64,000 bases of DNA from an uncultured Bacteroidia bacterium. Lineage in GTDB: Bacteria; Bacteroidota; Bacteroidia; Bacteroidales; UBA932. The DNA lies in NCBI GenBank assembly GCA_902782225.1, contig CACZMF010000006.1, positions 1 through 64,000 of the forward strand, read 5' to 3'. The position numbers and the translations under genes were made by a program. Below, one piece after another: positions 56,532 to 64,000 of this stretch. Under the pieces are notes generated by a model that was given only the letters and a program-made list of their open reading frames with translations, made no database searches and was not told where the DNA came from. How positions within the stretch are numbered: the first letter of the stretch is position 1; each line of letters opens with the position of its first letter.

Positions 56532-56539
56532 CAAATATA
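56532..56539 (-). promoter_or_regulatory. -7 element of the leftward GH28/GH29 operon
   Basis: TATATTTG on the minus strand (56532-56539) fits TAnnTTTG, 18 bp upstream of the start at 56514. No clear -33 TTTG. Confidence 0.45.
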
Positions 56540-56578
56540 AGAAAAGTTCCTATGGTATGATTATTGTCTGCATTTTTT

Positions 56579-56586
56579 TATCTTTG
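56579..56586 (+). promoter_or_regulatory. -7 element of the OmpA-like gene
   Basis: TATCTTTG (56579-56586) fits TAnnTTTG, 24 bp before the ATG at 56611. It forms a divergent promoter pair with the leftward operon. The nearest TTG upstream is at an atypical 12-bp spacing. Confidence 0.45.
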
Positions 56587-56610
56587 TAGAAATTGCAAAA
56601 ATCGAGCACA

Positions 56611-57834
56611 ATGAAAAAAGTACTTTCACTCATAGCCGCTATCGCGCTTTCCTGCGCGTCGGCTTTCGCCCAGGAGACCTGGACATGTCCCAATCCCGAA
56701 TGCGGCCACGAAGGCAACACCGGTAAATTCTGTTCCGAATGCGGCACCCCGAGGCCTGCGGCCGACGGCCAGGAGGCCCCTGCAGCCCAGAAGCAGAACC
56801 TTGAAAACGCTTATGCCAAAAGCGACTTCGTGCCTGGCGACGAGATTTTCTTTGATGACGATTTCGCCGGAGAGAAACTCGGAGAATTCCCCTCCCGCTG
56901 GGACCTTATTGAAGGTTATGCCGAGGTTGCTACCATCCAGGGCCGCAAGGTCATAGCCTTTACCGATGACGGATACGGAATCGTCATTCCGCTGATGAAG
57001 GAGGCCCGCACCTTCCTTCCCGATGTGTTCACGCTGGAATTCGACCTCTATCTCGACCGTTACGAAGACGGCGAAGGCCATAACACTATCATTACATTCT
57101 TAAACCCCGAACAAGTGGATTGGAATGACGGAGAATGCGGTGAAGTCAATTTCTATTACCGGCCGGACGGCAGCAGCACTATATACTGGTGGCTGATGAA
57201 GCCCGACAAGGAAAACAACGTCGACGGGCAGAAAGACTTGGGCCTCAACCCGGATTATTCGGACTACAGCCCCAAGGACAATCCTTTGAAGGAGGGAGAC
57301 TGGAACCATTTCGCCTTCTCCTTCAACAAGCGTGCATTCAAGGGCTACATCAATGGCCAGAGAGTCATCAATATCCCTATCGCCCTGGCTCCCAGGAGCT
57401 TCTGGATCAAGCACACAGGAACCTACAAATACAGCTGCGTCTCCAACGTCCGCATCGCAAAGGGCGCCGTGCCTCTGTATGACAGGCTCTCCAGCGACGG
57501 CAGGATTGTTTCCTACGGCATCACCTTCGAGACCGGAAAGGCAACCCTAAAGCCTGAGTCAATGACGGAAATCGCCCGCATCGCGAAGCTGATGGCTGAG
57601 CATCCCGAGCTGAACTTCGAGGTCCAGGGCCATTGCGACAACACCGGCTCCGACAAGGTCAACGATCCCCTCAGCCAGAAGCGCGCCGAGGCAGTCGTCG
57701 CCGCACTGGTCGCGCAGGGCATCGACTCCGGCCGCCTGAGCGCCGTCGGCAAGGGCTCCAAGGTCCCCGTCGCCGACAACTCCACCGACGAAGGCCGCGC
57801 CAAGAACCGCCGCGTCGAGTTCGTCAAGAAATAA
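56611..57834 (+). CDS. OmpA-family protein with exported zinc-ribbon-like segment
   Basis: The 407-residue protein starts at the ATG at 56611 (MKKVLSLIAAIALSCASAFAQ, signal peptide). Right after cleavage there is a CxxxxC...CxxC motif ('CPNPECGHEGNTGKFCSECG'), zinc-ribbon-like, which is unusual outside the cytoplasm. Residues ~85-290 resemble a concanavalin-like beta sandwich ('IFFDDDFAGEKLGEFPSRWDL', 'FTLEFDLYLDRY', 'WNHFAFSFNKRAFKGYINGQR'). Residues ~300-407 are an OmpA C-terminal domain ('SYGITFETGKATLKPES', 'FEVQGHCDNTGSD', 'LSQKRAEAV', 'NRRVEFVKK') that binds peptidoglycan. It is single-gene and followed by dispersed repeats. Confidence 0.82.
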   Translation: MKKVLSLIAAIALSCASAFAQETWTCPNPECGHEGNTGKFCSECGTPRPAADGQEAPAAQKQNLENAYAKSDFVPGDEIFFDDDFAGEKLGEFPSRWDLIEGYAEVATIQGRKVIAFTDDGYGIVIPLMKEARTFLPDVFTLEFDLYLDRYEDGEGHNTIITFLNPEQVDWNDGECGEVNFYYRPDGSSTIYWWLMKPDKENNVDGQKDLGLNPDYSDYSPKDNPLKEGDWNHFAFSFNKRAFKGYINGQRVINIPIALAPRSFWIKHTGTYKYSCVSNVRIAKGAVPLYDRLSSDGRIVSYGITFETGKATLKPESMTEIARIAKLMAEHPELNFEVQGHCDNTGSDKVNDPLSQKRAEAVVAALVAQGIDSGRLSAVGKGSKVPVADNSTDEGRAKNRRVEFVKK

Positions 57835-57840
57835 CTGATC

Positions 57841-57922
57841 GAGGTGTCCCTGCGCATGGGACACCTCTGTCAAAAACCGGCATAAATGATGGAGGTGTCC
57901 CTGTTTTGGGGACACCTCCATC
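57841..57922 (-). repeat. paired-hairpin dispersed element, copy 2 (inverted relative to 35987-36072)
   Basis: Hairpins GAGGTGTCCC (57841-57850)/GGGACACCTC (57858-57867) and GGAGGTGTCC (57891-57900)/GGACACCTCC (57910-57919) are separated by a spacer with CAAAAA. The reverse complement aligns over its whole length with the copy at 35987-36072, including the TTTTTGAC spacer motif. Confidence 0.7.
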
Positions 57923-57960
57923 GTTTATATTCTTCGCTGCGCTCAGAATGACAACAACCT

Positions 57961-58102
57961 GGTGCAGGGGGATAAGGGGCTTTCGCCTGCTGTGGCCGCT
58001 TTCAGGCCAGAGGCCTGGTCAGGGGGTCTCGGGGGGAACGCCCCCCGTCCCCTGGGGGTGCAGGGGGATAATAGGCTTTCACCTGCTGTAGCTACAGCAG
58101 GT
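57961..58102. repeat. GC-rich repeat element overlapping the hppA 3' end
   Basis: A ~35-bp sequence occurs at 57961-57995 and again at 58057-58091 (start GGTGCAGGGGGATAA, end CCTGCTGT-G). Hairpins CAGGCC/GGCCTG (58003-58017) and GGGGGG/CCCCCC (58031-58046) lie between them. A perfect 22-bp palindrome, 58081-58102, spans the hppA stop codon. Part of the block (58047-58069) is identical in reverse complement to the element inside the GH92 gene. TTCTTCGCTGCGCTCAGAAT just upstream (57931-57950) is another typical intergenic repeat. Confidence 0.7.
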
Positions 58103-60305
58103 GGAAGCCTGCGGTCAGGCCTGCCATAACGATGCTGACCATGCTCATGAGCTTGATGAGGATGTTCAGCGAAGGGCCGGAGGTGTCCTTGAAGGGATCG
58201 CCGACGGTGTCGCCGACCACGGTGGCGTGGTGGCACTCGGAGTTCTTGCCCCCGAAGTGGCCTTCCTCGACAAACTTCTTCGCGTTGTCCCAGGCACCGC
58301 CAGAGTTGGACATGAACACTGCCAGCACGAAGCCCGCGCCGAGTCCGCCGATGAGCAGGCCGAGCACGCCGGCGACGCCGAGCACCAGGCCCACGACTAT
58401 GGGCACGATGATGGCGAGCAGCGACGGTCCGAGCATCTCGTGCTGGGCGGCCTTGGTGGAGATTTCCACGCAGCGCTTGTAGTCGGGAGTGCCCTCTCCG
58501 GTGAGGATGCCCTTGATCTCACGGAACTGACGGCGCACCTCGACCACCATCTTGGAGGCCGCACGGCCCACGGCGTTCATGGTGAGGCCGCAGAACAGGA
58601 ATGCCATCATGGAACCGATGAACACACCGGCCAGGACAGTCGGATTCATCAGGGACACGTTGTAGTTGTTGAGGATATCAAGGATCGAAGCTTCGGCGGC
58701 CTTCACCTGTCCGGCAACACCGGAAACCATGGCTCCGGCGCGCTCCAGCGCTATCTTTATCTCTTCGATGTAGGAAGCCAGCAGGGCGAGGGCGGTCAGT
58801 GCGGCGGAGCCGATGGCGAAGCCCTTGCCGGTGGCGGCGGTGGTGTTGCCAAGGGCGTCGAGCACGTCGGTGCGCTCGCGCACTTCCGGCTCAAGCTCGG
58901 ACATCTGGGCGTTGCCGCCGGCGTTGTCGGCGATGGGGCCGTAGGCGTCGGTGGCGAGGGTGATGCCAAGCGTGGAGAGCATGCCCACGGCGGCGATAGC
59001 CACACCGTAGAGACCCTTCGACAGGTTGGCGGCGGTCATCATGTTCTGCACGTCGAAGCCAATTGCGAAGAGGTAGGCCAGCACGATGGCGCACACGATG
59101 GCGATCACGGGCACGGCGGTGGAAATCATTCCGAGGCCGACACCGTTGATGATCACGGTCGCGGGACCGGTCTTGGAGGCCTCCGCAAGCTTCTGCGTGG
59201 GTTTATATGAATGCGACGTGTAGTACTCGGTCGCCTTGCCGATCACGACGCCGGCCACCAGGCCAGCCACCACGGAGCAGGCGAAATGCCACCAGTCGTT
59301 GTTGGCGGTGCCGAACACGAGGGCCAGGATGCCGAAGGTCGCAACGCCGCTCAGGATAGCGGCCATGTTGGTGCCGAAGCTCATGCTCTTGAGGAGCTGG
59401 GCCATGCCGGCGCCTTCCTTGGTGCGCACGGTGAAGATGCTGATCACGGAAAGCACCACGCCCACGGCTGCGATGAGCATAGGGGCGAGGATGGCCTTCG
59501 TCTGCATCTCGGGACCGACTGCGTAGAAGGCGGAAGCACCGAGGGCCATAGTGGAAAGGATGGAGCCGCAGTAGCTCTCATAGAGGTCTGCGCCCATGCC
59601 GGCCACGTCGCCCACGTTGTCGCCCACGTTGTCGGCGATGGTGGCGGGATTGCGGGGGTCGTCTTCGGGGAGGTCGCTCTCGACCTTGCCCACGATGTCG
59701 GCGCCCACGTCGGCGGCCTTGGTGTAGATACCGCCGCCCACACGGGCGAAGAGGGCCTGCGTGGAAGCACCCATTCCGAAGGTCAGCATGGTGGTGGTGA
59801 TGACCACAAGCTTCTGTGCGTCAGAGGCTTCGACGATAAATGCATTGAGCAGGATGTACCAGAGGGCGATGTCGAGGAGGCCGAGGCCCACCACGGTGAG
59901 GCCCATCACGGCGCCGCTGCGGAACGCAACCTTAAGGCCGGAGTTGAGCGACTTGCGGGCGGCATTGGCGGTGCGGCCGGACGCGAAGGTCGCGGTCTTC
60001 ATGCCGATGAAACCGGCAAGTCCGCTGAAGAAACCGCCCGTCAGGAAAGCGAACGGCACCCAAGGGTTCTGCACTTTGAACACATAGGCGAGGACAGCGA
60101 AGAAGACTGCCATGATTGCGAACACGATGATGACCACCTTGTACTGCTGCTTGAGGTACGCCATGGCACCTTCGCGCACATACTGCGCAATTTGACGCAT
60201 GGTAGGGGTCCCCTCGTCCTGCTTCTTCATCTGACGATAGAAGATGAATGCAAAGAGCAGGGCCACGACGGATGCACAGGGGACTGCATAGAATAGCGGA
60301 TTCAT
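58092..60305 (-). CDS. hppA: membrane-bound ion-translocating pyrophosphatase
   Basis: The 737-residue polytopic enzyme couples pyrophosphate hydrolysis to export of H+ or Na+ across the inner membrane. Key motifs are '[38 protein letters not shown]' in pieces (the [11 protein letters not shown] signature and DNVGD metal sites), '[24 protein letters not shown]', and '[17 protein letters not shown]'. '[17 protein letters not shown]' has Ala where K+-independent enzymes have Lys, so a K+-dependent type is expected; many Bacteroidota versions pump Na+. Length is normal. It is single; its last codons overlap a repeat palindrome. Confidence 0.95.
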   Translation of the reverse strand: MNPLFYAVPCASVVALLFAFIFYRQMKKQDEGTPTMRQIAQYVREGAMAYLKQQYKVVIIVFAIMAVFFAVLAYVFKVQNPWVPFAFLTGGFFSGLAGFIGMKTATFASGRTANAARKSLNSGLKVAFRSGAVMGLTVVGLGLLDIALWYILLNAFIVEASDAQKLVVITTTMLTFGMGASTQALFARVGGGIYTKAADVGADIVGKVESDLPEDDPRNPATIADNVGDNVGDVAGMGADLYESYCGSILSTMALGASAFYAVGPEMQTKAILAPMLIAAVGVVLSVISIFTVRTKEGAGMAQLLKSMSFGTNMAAILSGVATFGILALVFGTANNDWWHFACSVVAGLVAGVVIGKATEYYTSHSYKPTQKLAEASKTGPATVIINGVGLGMISTAVPVIAIVCAIVLAYLFAIGFDVQNMMTAANLSKGLYGVAIAAVGMLSTLGITLATDAYGPIADNAGGNAQMSELEPEVRERTDVLDALGNTTAATGKGFAIGSAALTALALLASYIEEIKIALERAGAMVSGVAGQVKAAEASILDILNNYNVSLMNPTVLAGVFIGSMMAFLFCGLTMNAVGRAASKMVVEVRRQFREIKGILTGEGTPDYKRCVEISTKAAQHEMLGPSLLAIIVPIVVGLVLGVAGVLGLLIGGLGAGFVLAVFMSNSGGAWDNAKKFVEEGHFGGKNSECHHATVVGDTVGDPFKDTSGPSLNILIKLMSMVSIVMAGLTAGFHLL

Positions 60306-60361
60306 AATTTATTGGTTAAAATTTCAGTCTGCTAAAATAAGCATAAATCTTAGAAAAGCAA

Positions 60362-60388
60362 AGCCCCGGCCTTTTCTTGGTCGGGGCT
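60362..60388 (-). terminator. rho-independent-type terminator after rplQ
   Basis: On the minus strand, AGCCCCGACC and GGCCGGGGCT form a 10-bp stem (one G-T pair) with loop AAGAAAA, followed by TTGCTTTTCT. It lies 18 bp after the rplQ stop codon and ends the ribosomal/rpoA transcript. Confidence 0.75.
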
Positions 60389-60405
60389 CTGTCTCTTCTC
60401 CGTGC

Positions 60406-60894
60406 TTATTCAGCCTTCTCCTCCTGTGCGGGGGCCTCGGCTGCGGGGGCCTCGGCTGCAGGAGCCTCGGCCTTCTTCGCGCGGCTGCGGCGGGTAGCCT
60501 TCTTCTCGGCCTTGGGCGCTGTTGCGAGTGCGGCCTCGTTGAAGTCCACGAGCTCGATCAGGGCCATCTCGGCGGCGTCTCCCTGACGGAAACCGGTGTG
60601 GAGCACGCGGGTGTATCCGCCCGGACGGTCTGCCACCTTCGGAGCGACGTTACGGAAGAGCTCGGTAACGGCGTACTTGTCTTTCAGGTAGCTGAACACG
60701 ACACGACGTGAGTGGGTGGAATCCTCCTTGGATTTGGTGATAAGCGGCTCCACATAGCTGCGGAGGGCCTTGGCCTTTGCAACGGTGGTGGTGATGCGCT
60801 TGTGGAGAATCAAGGAAGAAGCCATGTTGGCGAGCATAGCCTTGCGGTGTCCGCTCTGACGTCCAAGATGATTGATAGCTTTATTGTGTCTCAT
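60406..60894 (-). CDS. rplQ: 50S ribosomal protein L17
   Basis: The 162-residue protein starts '[29 protein letters not shown]', the L17 signature, with '[26 protein letters not shown]' and '[26 protein letters not shown]'. The core is ~120 residues; the last ~40 form an Ala/Glu/Lys-rich tail ([16 protein letters not shown]) as seen in several Bacteroidota L17 proteins. It follows rpoA after 2 bp, the conserved order, and is the last gene of the cluster. Confidence 0.98.
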   Translation of the reverse strand: MRHNKAINHLGRQSGHRKAMLANMASSLILHKRITTTVAKAKALRSYVEPLITKSKEDSTHSRRVVFSYLKDKYAVTELFRNVAPKVADRPGGYTRVLHTGFRQGDAAEMALIELVDFNEAALATAPKAEKKATRRSRAKKAEAPAAEAPAAEAPAQEEKAE

Positions 60895-60896
60895 CT

Positions 60897-61907
60897 CTAC
60901 TGTTCGATTTTTTTCTTGGGTTCGATATTATACTTGGTGACATCCATTCCAAACTCGAGCTTCATCTTTTCGACGAGCAGCTCGATTTCGTGGAGACTCT
61001 TGCGGCCGAAGTTGCGGAACTTCATCAGCTCGGGACGGGTGTAGGAAACGAGATCAGCGAAGGTCTCGATCTCAGCCGCCTTGAGGCAGTTGAAAGCACG
61101 CACCGAAAGGCCGACATCCGCAAGCTTGGACATCAGGAGATGCCTGGTGCGGAGTGACTCCTCGTCCAGCTCGTTGCTGGAGGCCTCGACGGCGCTCTCC
61201 AGAGTCACCTTCTTGTCATCGGTGAACAGTCTGAAATGGTAGATCAGGATATTGGCAGCTTCCTCGAGGGCGTTTTCGGGGCTGATGGAGCCGTCGGTTT
61301 CCACTTCGAGGGTGAGCTTCTCGTAGTCGGTCTTCTGCTCGACACGCCAGTTGTCCACGCTCCAGTTGACCTTGCGGATAGGAGTGTAGATGGCATCCAC
61401 GGGGATGGTGCCGATGGGCGTGTTCTCCTCACGGCCTTCCTCGGCGGGCACGAAGCCGCGGCCCTTGGTGATGGTCAGGGAGATTTCGAGCTTCACGGAC
61501 GGCTCGAGACTGCAGATATGCTGCTCCAGGTTCAACACCTTGAAAGAAGACAATCCTTTGGAGATGTCCTCGGCGGTAAACTCATGCTTGCCGCTGACGG
61601 TAATGTTCACAGTCTCGGAATCGACGGATTCGACCATTCTGCGGAACCTCACCTGCTTGAGGTTGAGGATGATGTCCTGCATGCCCTCGATGACACCGGG
61701 GATGGTCTGGAATTCCTGGTCGACGCCGACAATCTTGATCTGTGAAATAGCAAAACCCTCCAAAGACGCCAGGAGAATGCGGCGAAGAGCGTTGCCGATG
61801 GTCTGACCGTAACCGGGCTCGAGAGGGCGGAACTCAAAACGTCCCACGGTCTCGGAGCTTTCGAGCACGATCACCTTGTCCGGTTTCTGAAATGCTAAGA
61901 TTGCCAT
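60897..61907 (-). CDS. rpoA: RNA polymerase alpha subunit
   Basis: The 336-residue protein has the N-terminal assembly domain ('[31 protein letters not shown]') and the C-terminal domain ('[47 protein letters not shown]'), joined by an acidic linker ('[13 protein letters not shown]'). Length is normal. It lies between rpsD (17 bp) and rplQ (2 bp). Confidence 0.99.
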   Translation of the reverse strand: MAILAFQKPDKVIVLESSETVGRFEFRPLEPGYGQTIGNALRRILLASLEGFAISQIKIVGVDQEFQTIPGVIEGMQDIILNLKQVRFRRMVESVDSETVNITVSGKHEFTAEDISKGLSSFKVLNLEQHICSLEPSVKLEISLTITKGRGFVPAEEGREENTPIGTIPVDAIYTPIRKVNWSVDNWRVEQKTDYEKLTLEVETDGSISPENALEEAANILIYHFRLFTDDKKVTLESAVEASSNELDEESLRTRHLLMSKLADVGLSVRAFNCLKAAEIETFADLVSYTRPELMKFRNFGRKSLHEIELLVEKMKLEFGMDVTKYNIEPKKKIEQ

Positions 61908-61924
61908 ATCAATTAGGTGTTTTA

Positions 61925-62527
61925 TTACTTGGAGTAGAGATCGACGATAAGCTGCTCGTTGATGGTCTCGGGTATCTCGGCGCGGGTCGGGAGGTTGAGG
62001 AACTTGCCGACAAGTGTCTTCTGGTCGAACTCGAGCCAGGAATACTTGGTCACGGAAGCCACGCTTGCCTGGATGACCTCAAGGCTCTTGGAGCGCTCGC
62101 GCACGGCCACGGTGTCACCGGCCTTCACGGTTGCGGAAGGAATGCTGCAGACCTCGCCGTTCAGGGTGATGTGGTGGTGGGAGACAAGCTGGCGGGCAGC
62201 TGCACGGCTGGGGGCGATACCAAGACGGTACACCACGTTGTCCAGACGGGACTCGAGGAGGAGAATGAGGTTCTCACCCTTCTGTCCGGCCATACGTGCG
62301 GCCTTTTCGTAGGTGTTGCGGAACTGGCGCTCGAGCACACCGTACATATACTTGACCTTCTGCTTCTCCTTCAGCTGGGTGCCGTACTCCTTCTGCTTCT
62401 TGCGCTTGGAGGCGAGACCGTGCTGTCCCGGAGGGAAGTTACGCTTCTCGAAATATTTGTCGGCGCCGAAAATGGGCTCACCGAACTTACGGGCTATCTT
62501 GGTGCTGGGACCTGTATATCTTGCCAT
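61925..62527 (-). CDS. rpsD: 30S ribosomal protein S4
   Basis: The 200-residue protein starts '[21 protein letters not shown]' and carries the S4 RNA-binding region ('[33 protein letters not shown]'). S4 is a primary 16S rRNA binder and often autoregulates this operon. It lies 19 bp after rpsK. Confidence 0.99.
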   Translation of the reverse strand: MARYTGPSTKIARKFGEPIFGADKYFEKRNFPPGQHGLASKRKKQKEYGTQLKEKQKVKYMYGVLERQFRNTYEKAARMAGQKGENLILLLESRLDNVVYRLGIAPSRAAARQLVSHHHITLNGEVCSIPSATVKAGDTVAVRERSKSLEVIQASVASVTKYSWLEFDQKTLVGKFLNLPTRAEIPETINEQLIVDLYSK

Positions 62528-62546
62528 AGTAACTGAATTTTAAAAA

Positions 62547-62933
62547 TTAAACCTTACGACGGCCTTTCGGTCTGCATCCATTGTGGGGCATCGGGGTGAC
62601 GTCGACGATCTCAGTCACGATGATACCTGCGTTATTGATGGTGCGGACGGCGGACTCACGGCCCTGGCCCGGACCCTTGACGAAGCATTTGACCCTGCGA
62701 AGGCCGGCATCGTATGCTGTCTTTGCAGCATCCTCTGCAGCCATCTGGGCAGCGTAGGGAGTGTTCTTCTTGGAACCTCTGAAACCGCACTTACCGGCAG
62801 AGCCCCAGCTGATGACCTGGCCCTGGGCGTTGGTAAGGGAAACGATCACGTTGTTGAAGGTTGATGAAATATGGGCCTCGCCATAAGCTTCAACCTTGAC
62901 AACCCTTTTGGATGTTGTAGTTTTCTTTGCCAT
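62547..62933 (-). CDS. rpsK: 30S ribosomal protein S11
   Basis: The 128-residue protein has '[28 protein letters not shown]', '[18 protein letters not shown]' and the conserved end '[22 protein letters not shown]'. It lies between rpsM (11 bp) and rpsD. Confidence 0.99.
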   Translation of the reverse strand: MAKKTTTSKRVVKVEAYGEAHISSTFNNVIVSLTNAQGQVISWGSAGKCGFRGSKKNTPYAAQMAAEDAAKTAYDAGLRRVKCFVKGPGQGRESAVRTINNAGIIVTEIVDVTPMPHNGCRPKGRRKV

Positions 62934-62944
62934 AATTCATCTGA

Positions 62945-63322
62945 TTACTTGGTCGCCTTCTTCTTGTTGGCAACGGTCTTCTTCTTGCCCTTCCTGGTGC
63001 GGGCGTTGTTCTTGGTGCTCTGTCCGCGGACAGGGAGACCTGCGCGGTGACGGATACCACGGTAGCAACCGATATCCATGAGACGCTTGATGTCCATCTG
63101 GACAGAAGAGCGGAGCTCACCCTCGATCTTGTACTCTTCGTTGATCTCGGTACGGATCTTGGCAATCTGTTCGTCGTTCCAGTCACCCACTTTGATGGTT
63201 CTATCGATACCGCACTTGTCAAGAATCTTCCTGGCGGAGCTGCGGCCGATACCGAAGATATAGGTCAGACCTATTTCTCCTTGTTTGTTGTTAGGTAAAT
63301 CAACACCGGCTATACGTGCCAT
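62945..63322 (-). CDS. rpsM: 30S ribosomal protein S13
   Basis: The 125-residue protein starts '[34 protein letters not shown]' and has '[30 protein letters not shown]', the standard S13 pattern, with a Lys-rich end. It lies 31 bp after rpmJ. Confidence 0.99.
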   Translation of the reverse strand: MARIAGVDLPNNKQGEIGLTYIFGIGRSSARKILDKCGIDRTIKVGDWNDEQIAKIRTEINEEYKIEGELRSSVQMDIKRLMDIGCYRGIRHRAGLPVRGQSTKNNARTRKGKKKTVANKKKATK

Positions 63323-63353
63323 AATTATACTTTACTTAATTAGTTACTGAATA

Positions 63354-63470
63354 TTATCCCTGACGCATCTTGAACTTGGGGTTCTTCTTGCAGATCACGT
63401 ACAGACGGCCCTTGCGGCGGACTATCTTGCAATCCTCGCTGCGCTTTTTGATGGATGTTTTGACTTTCAT
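63354..63470 (-). CDS. rpmJ: 50S ribosomal protein L36
   Basis: A 38-residue protein, [20 protein letters not shown] and onward to 'NPKFKMRQG', is encoded between infA and rpsM. The Cys spacing ([16 protein letters not shown]...) is reduced relative to the zinc-binding four-Cys form, as in many Bacteroidota L36 proteins (C- type). Position and order match the conserved infA-rpmJ-rpsM block. Confidence 0.95.
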   Translation of the reverse strand: MKVKTSIKKRSEDCKIVRRKGRLYVICKKNPKFKMRQG

Positions 63471-63482
63471 ATCGTGAATTTT

Positions 63483-63701
63483 TTATTTGTATCTGAAAGA
63501 TATTCTGCCTTTGGTCAAATCATAAGGTGAAATTTCAACCCGTACCCTGTCGCCGAGAAGAATGTGGATAAAGTTCATGCGCATCTTGCCCGAAATGTTG
63601 CAGAGCAGGACGTGACCGTTCTCAAGTTCGACTTTGAACATCGCATTGGGAAGGGTCTCGATGACCTTTCCATCTTGTTCTATAGCTACCTGTTTCGACA
63701 T
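63483..63701 (-). CDS. infA: translation initiation factor IF-1
   Basis: The 72-residue protein has '[32 protein letters not shown]' and '[23 protein letters not shown]', the typical IF-1 OB fold. It lies between map (12 bp) and rpmJ (12 bp). Confidence 0.99.
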   Translation of the reverse strand: MSKQVAIEQDGKVIETLPNAMFKVELENGHVLLCNISGKMRMNFIHILLGDRVRVEISPYDLTKGRISFRYK

Positions 63702-63713
63702 TAAAAAAACACT

Positions 63714-64000
63714 TTAAAAATTGATCGTGGGATCTTTCTCGATAAAATCGAAGGTCGACAGCTGCTCGGCACGGCCCTTACGGACAACAACCGTGAGCTC
63801 ATAGTGAGCCGATTTTTTATGGTCGGAGGTGTGCACCGCCCAACCGTTGCGGTCGAGGTACACACTTTTCCCGCCCGCATTGATCATGGGTTCGATGCAA
63901 ATCACCATTCCGTCCACGAGGTGCGTTCCCTTGCCCCTGCGCCCGTAATTGGGCACGCCGGGCTGCTCGTGCATTTCACGCCCGAGCCCGTGGCCTTCCA
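63714..64000 (-). CDS. map: methionine aminopeptidase type I, C-terminal part (runs off the window)
   Basis: The visible 95 residues begin in the family motif 'GHGLGREMHEQPGVPNYG', followed by 'GKGTHLVDGMVICIEPMIN' with metal ligands and 'WAVHTSDHKKSAHYELTVVV'. The N-terminus lies beyond position 64000. It removes initiator methionine. The map-infA order is normal for Bacteroidota. Confidence 0.97.
   Translation of the reverse strand, partial: EGHGLGREMHEQPGVPNYGRRGKGTHLVDGMVICIEPMINAGGKSVYLDRNGWAVHTSDHKKSAHYELTVVVRKGRAEQLSTFDFIEKDPTINF

Overview
The window is a piece of a Bacteroidota (probably Bacteroidales) chromosome. The evidence is SusC/SusD-type outer-membrane proteins, many lipoproteins with long glycan-processing domains, Bacteroidota promoter elements (TTTG-N19-TAnnTTTG), weak Shine-Dalgarno sites, and a bacterial map-infA-rpmJ-rpsM-rpsK-rpsD-rpoA-rplQ cluster at the right end. 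Core regions look GC-rich. Regions 1.6-4.7 kb, 14.4-15.7 kb and 41.5-50.2 kb look more AT-rich and accessory.

Layout. (1) 1-4.95 kb: the end of a probable integrated conjugative element (ssb-like gene, ArdC-like antirestriction gene, three exported-protein genes including a caspase-fold lipoprotein) next to a tRNA-Ser(GCU) whose 3' end faces it. (2) 5.0-34.6 kb: one leftward run of 17 genes that mostly overlap or nearly touch. It begins with susC/susD, then a ceramidase-like protein, two GH20 hexosaminidases, MurQ, two GHL10-like TIM-barrel lipoproteins, a 1460-residue repeat lipoprotein, a transglutaminase-like peptidase, a sugar kinase and FHS/MFS permease, a C45-like amidase, GltS- and AGCS-type amino-acid symporters, an M20-C1 peptidase fusion and an SGNH hydrolase. 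A foreign-looking AAA ATPase gene interrupts it. (3) 34.7-41.4 kb: an MsrA/fRMsr fusion interrupted by a repeat expansion, a 21-22 bp iteron-like array, a His/Asn repeat protein flanked by copies of one hairpin, a GH92 gene carrying an in-frame repeat element, and a DUF6935-like gene. (4) 41.5-50.5 kb: an island of exported proteins of unknown function, a BspA-like LRR protein, a TPR regulator and an AlbA_2 protein, closed by a degraded second copy of the DUF6935-like gene. (5) 50.5-56.5 kb: an operon with GH28, GH29, esterase, ABC exporter and a small exported protein. (6) 56.6-64 kb: an OmpA-like protein, a membrane pyrophosphatase and the ribosomal/RNA polymerase cluster.

Main discovery candidate: the large leftward locus. 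Its transglutaminase protein and its 1460-residue lipoprotein carry segments resembling pseudomurein-binding repeats. The transglutaminase core resembles the PeiW/PeiP (C71) pseudomurein endoisopeptidases. The two TIM barrels resemble, from memory, barrels found in methanogen wall proteins. Together with GH20 enzymes, SusCD and importers for glutamate and alanine (both present in pseudomurein peptides), this suggests a polysaccharide-utilization locus that attacks methanogen cell walls and uses the sugars and amino acids. MurQ and the MurK-like kinase argue instead, or additionally, for bacterial murein. The family similarities were judged by eye and need profile searches.
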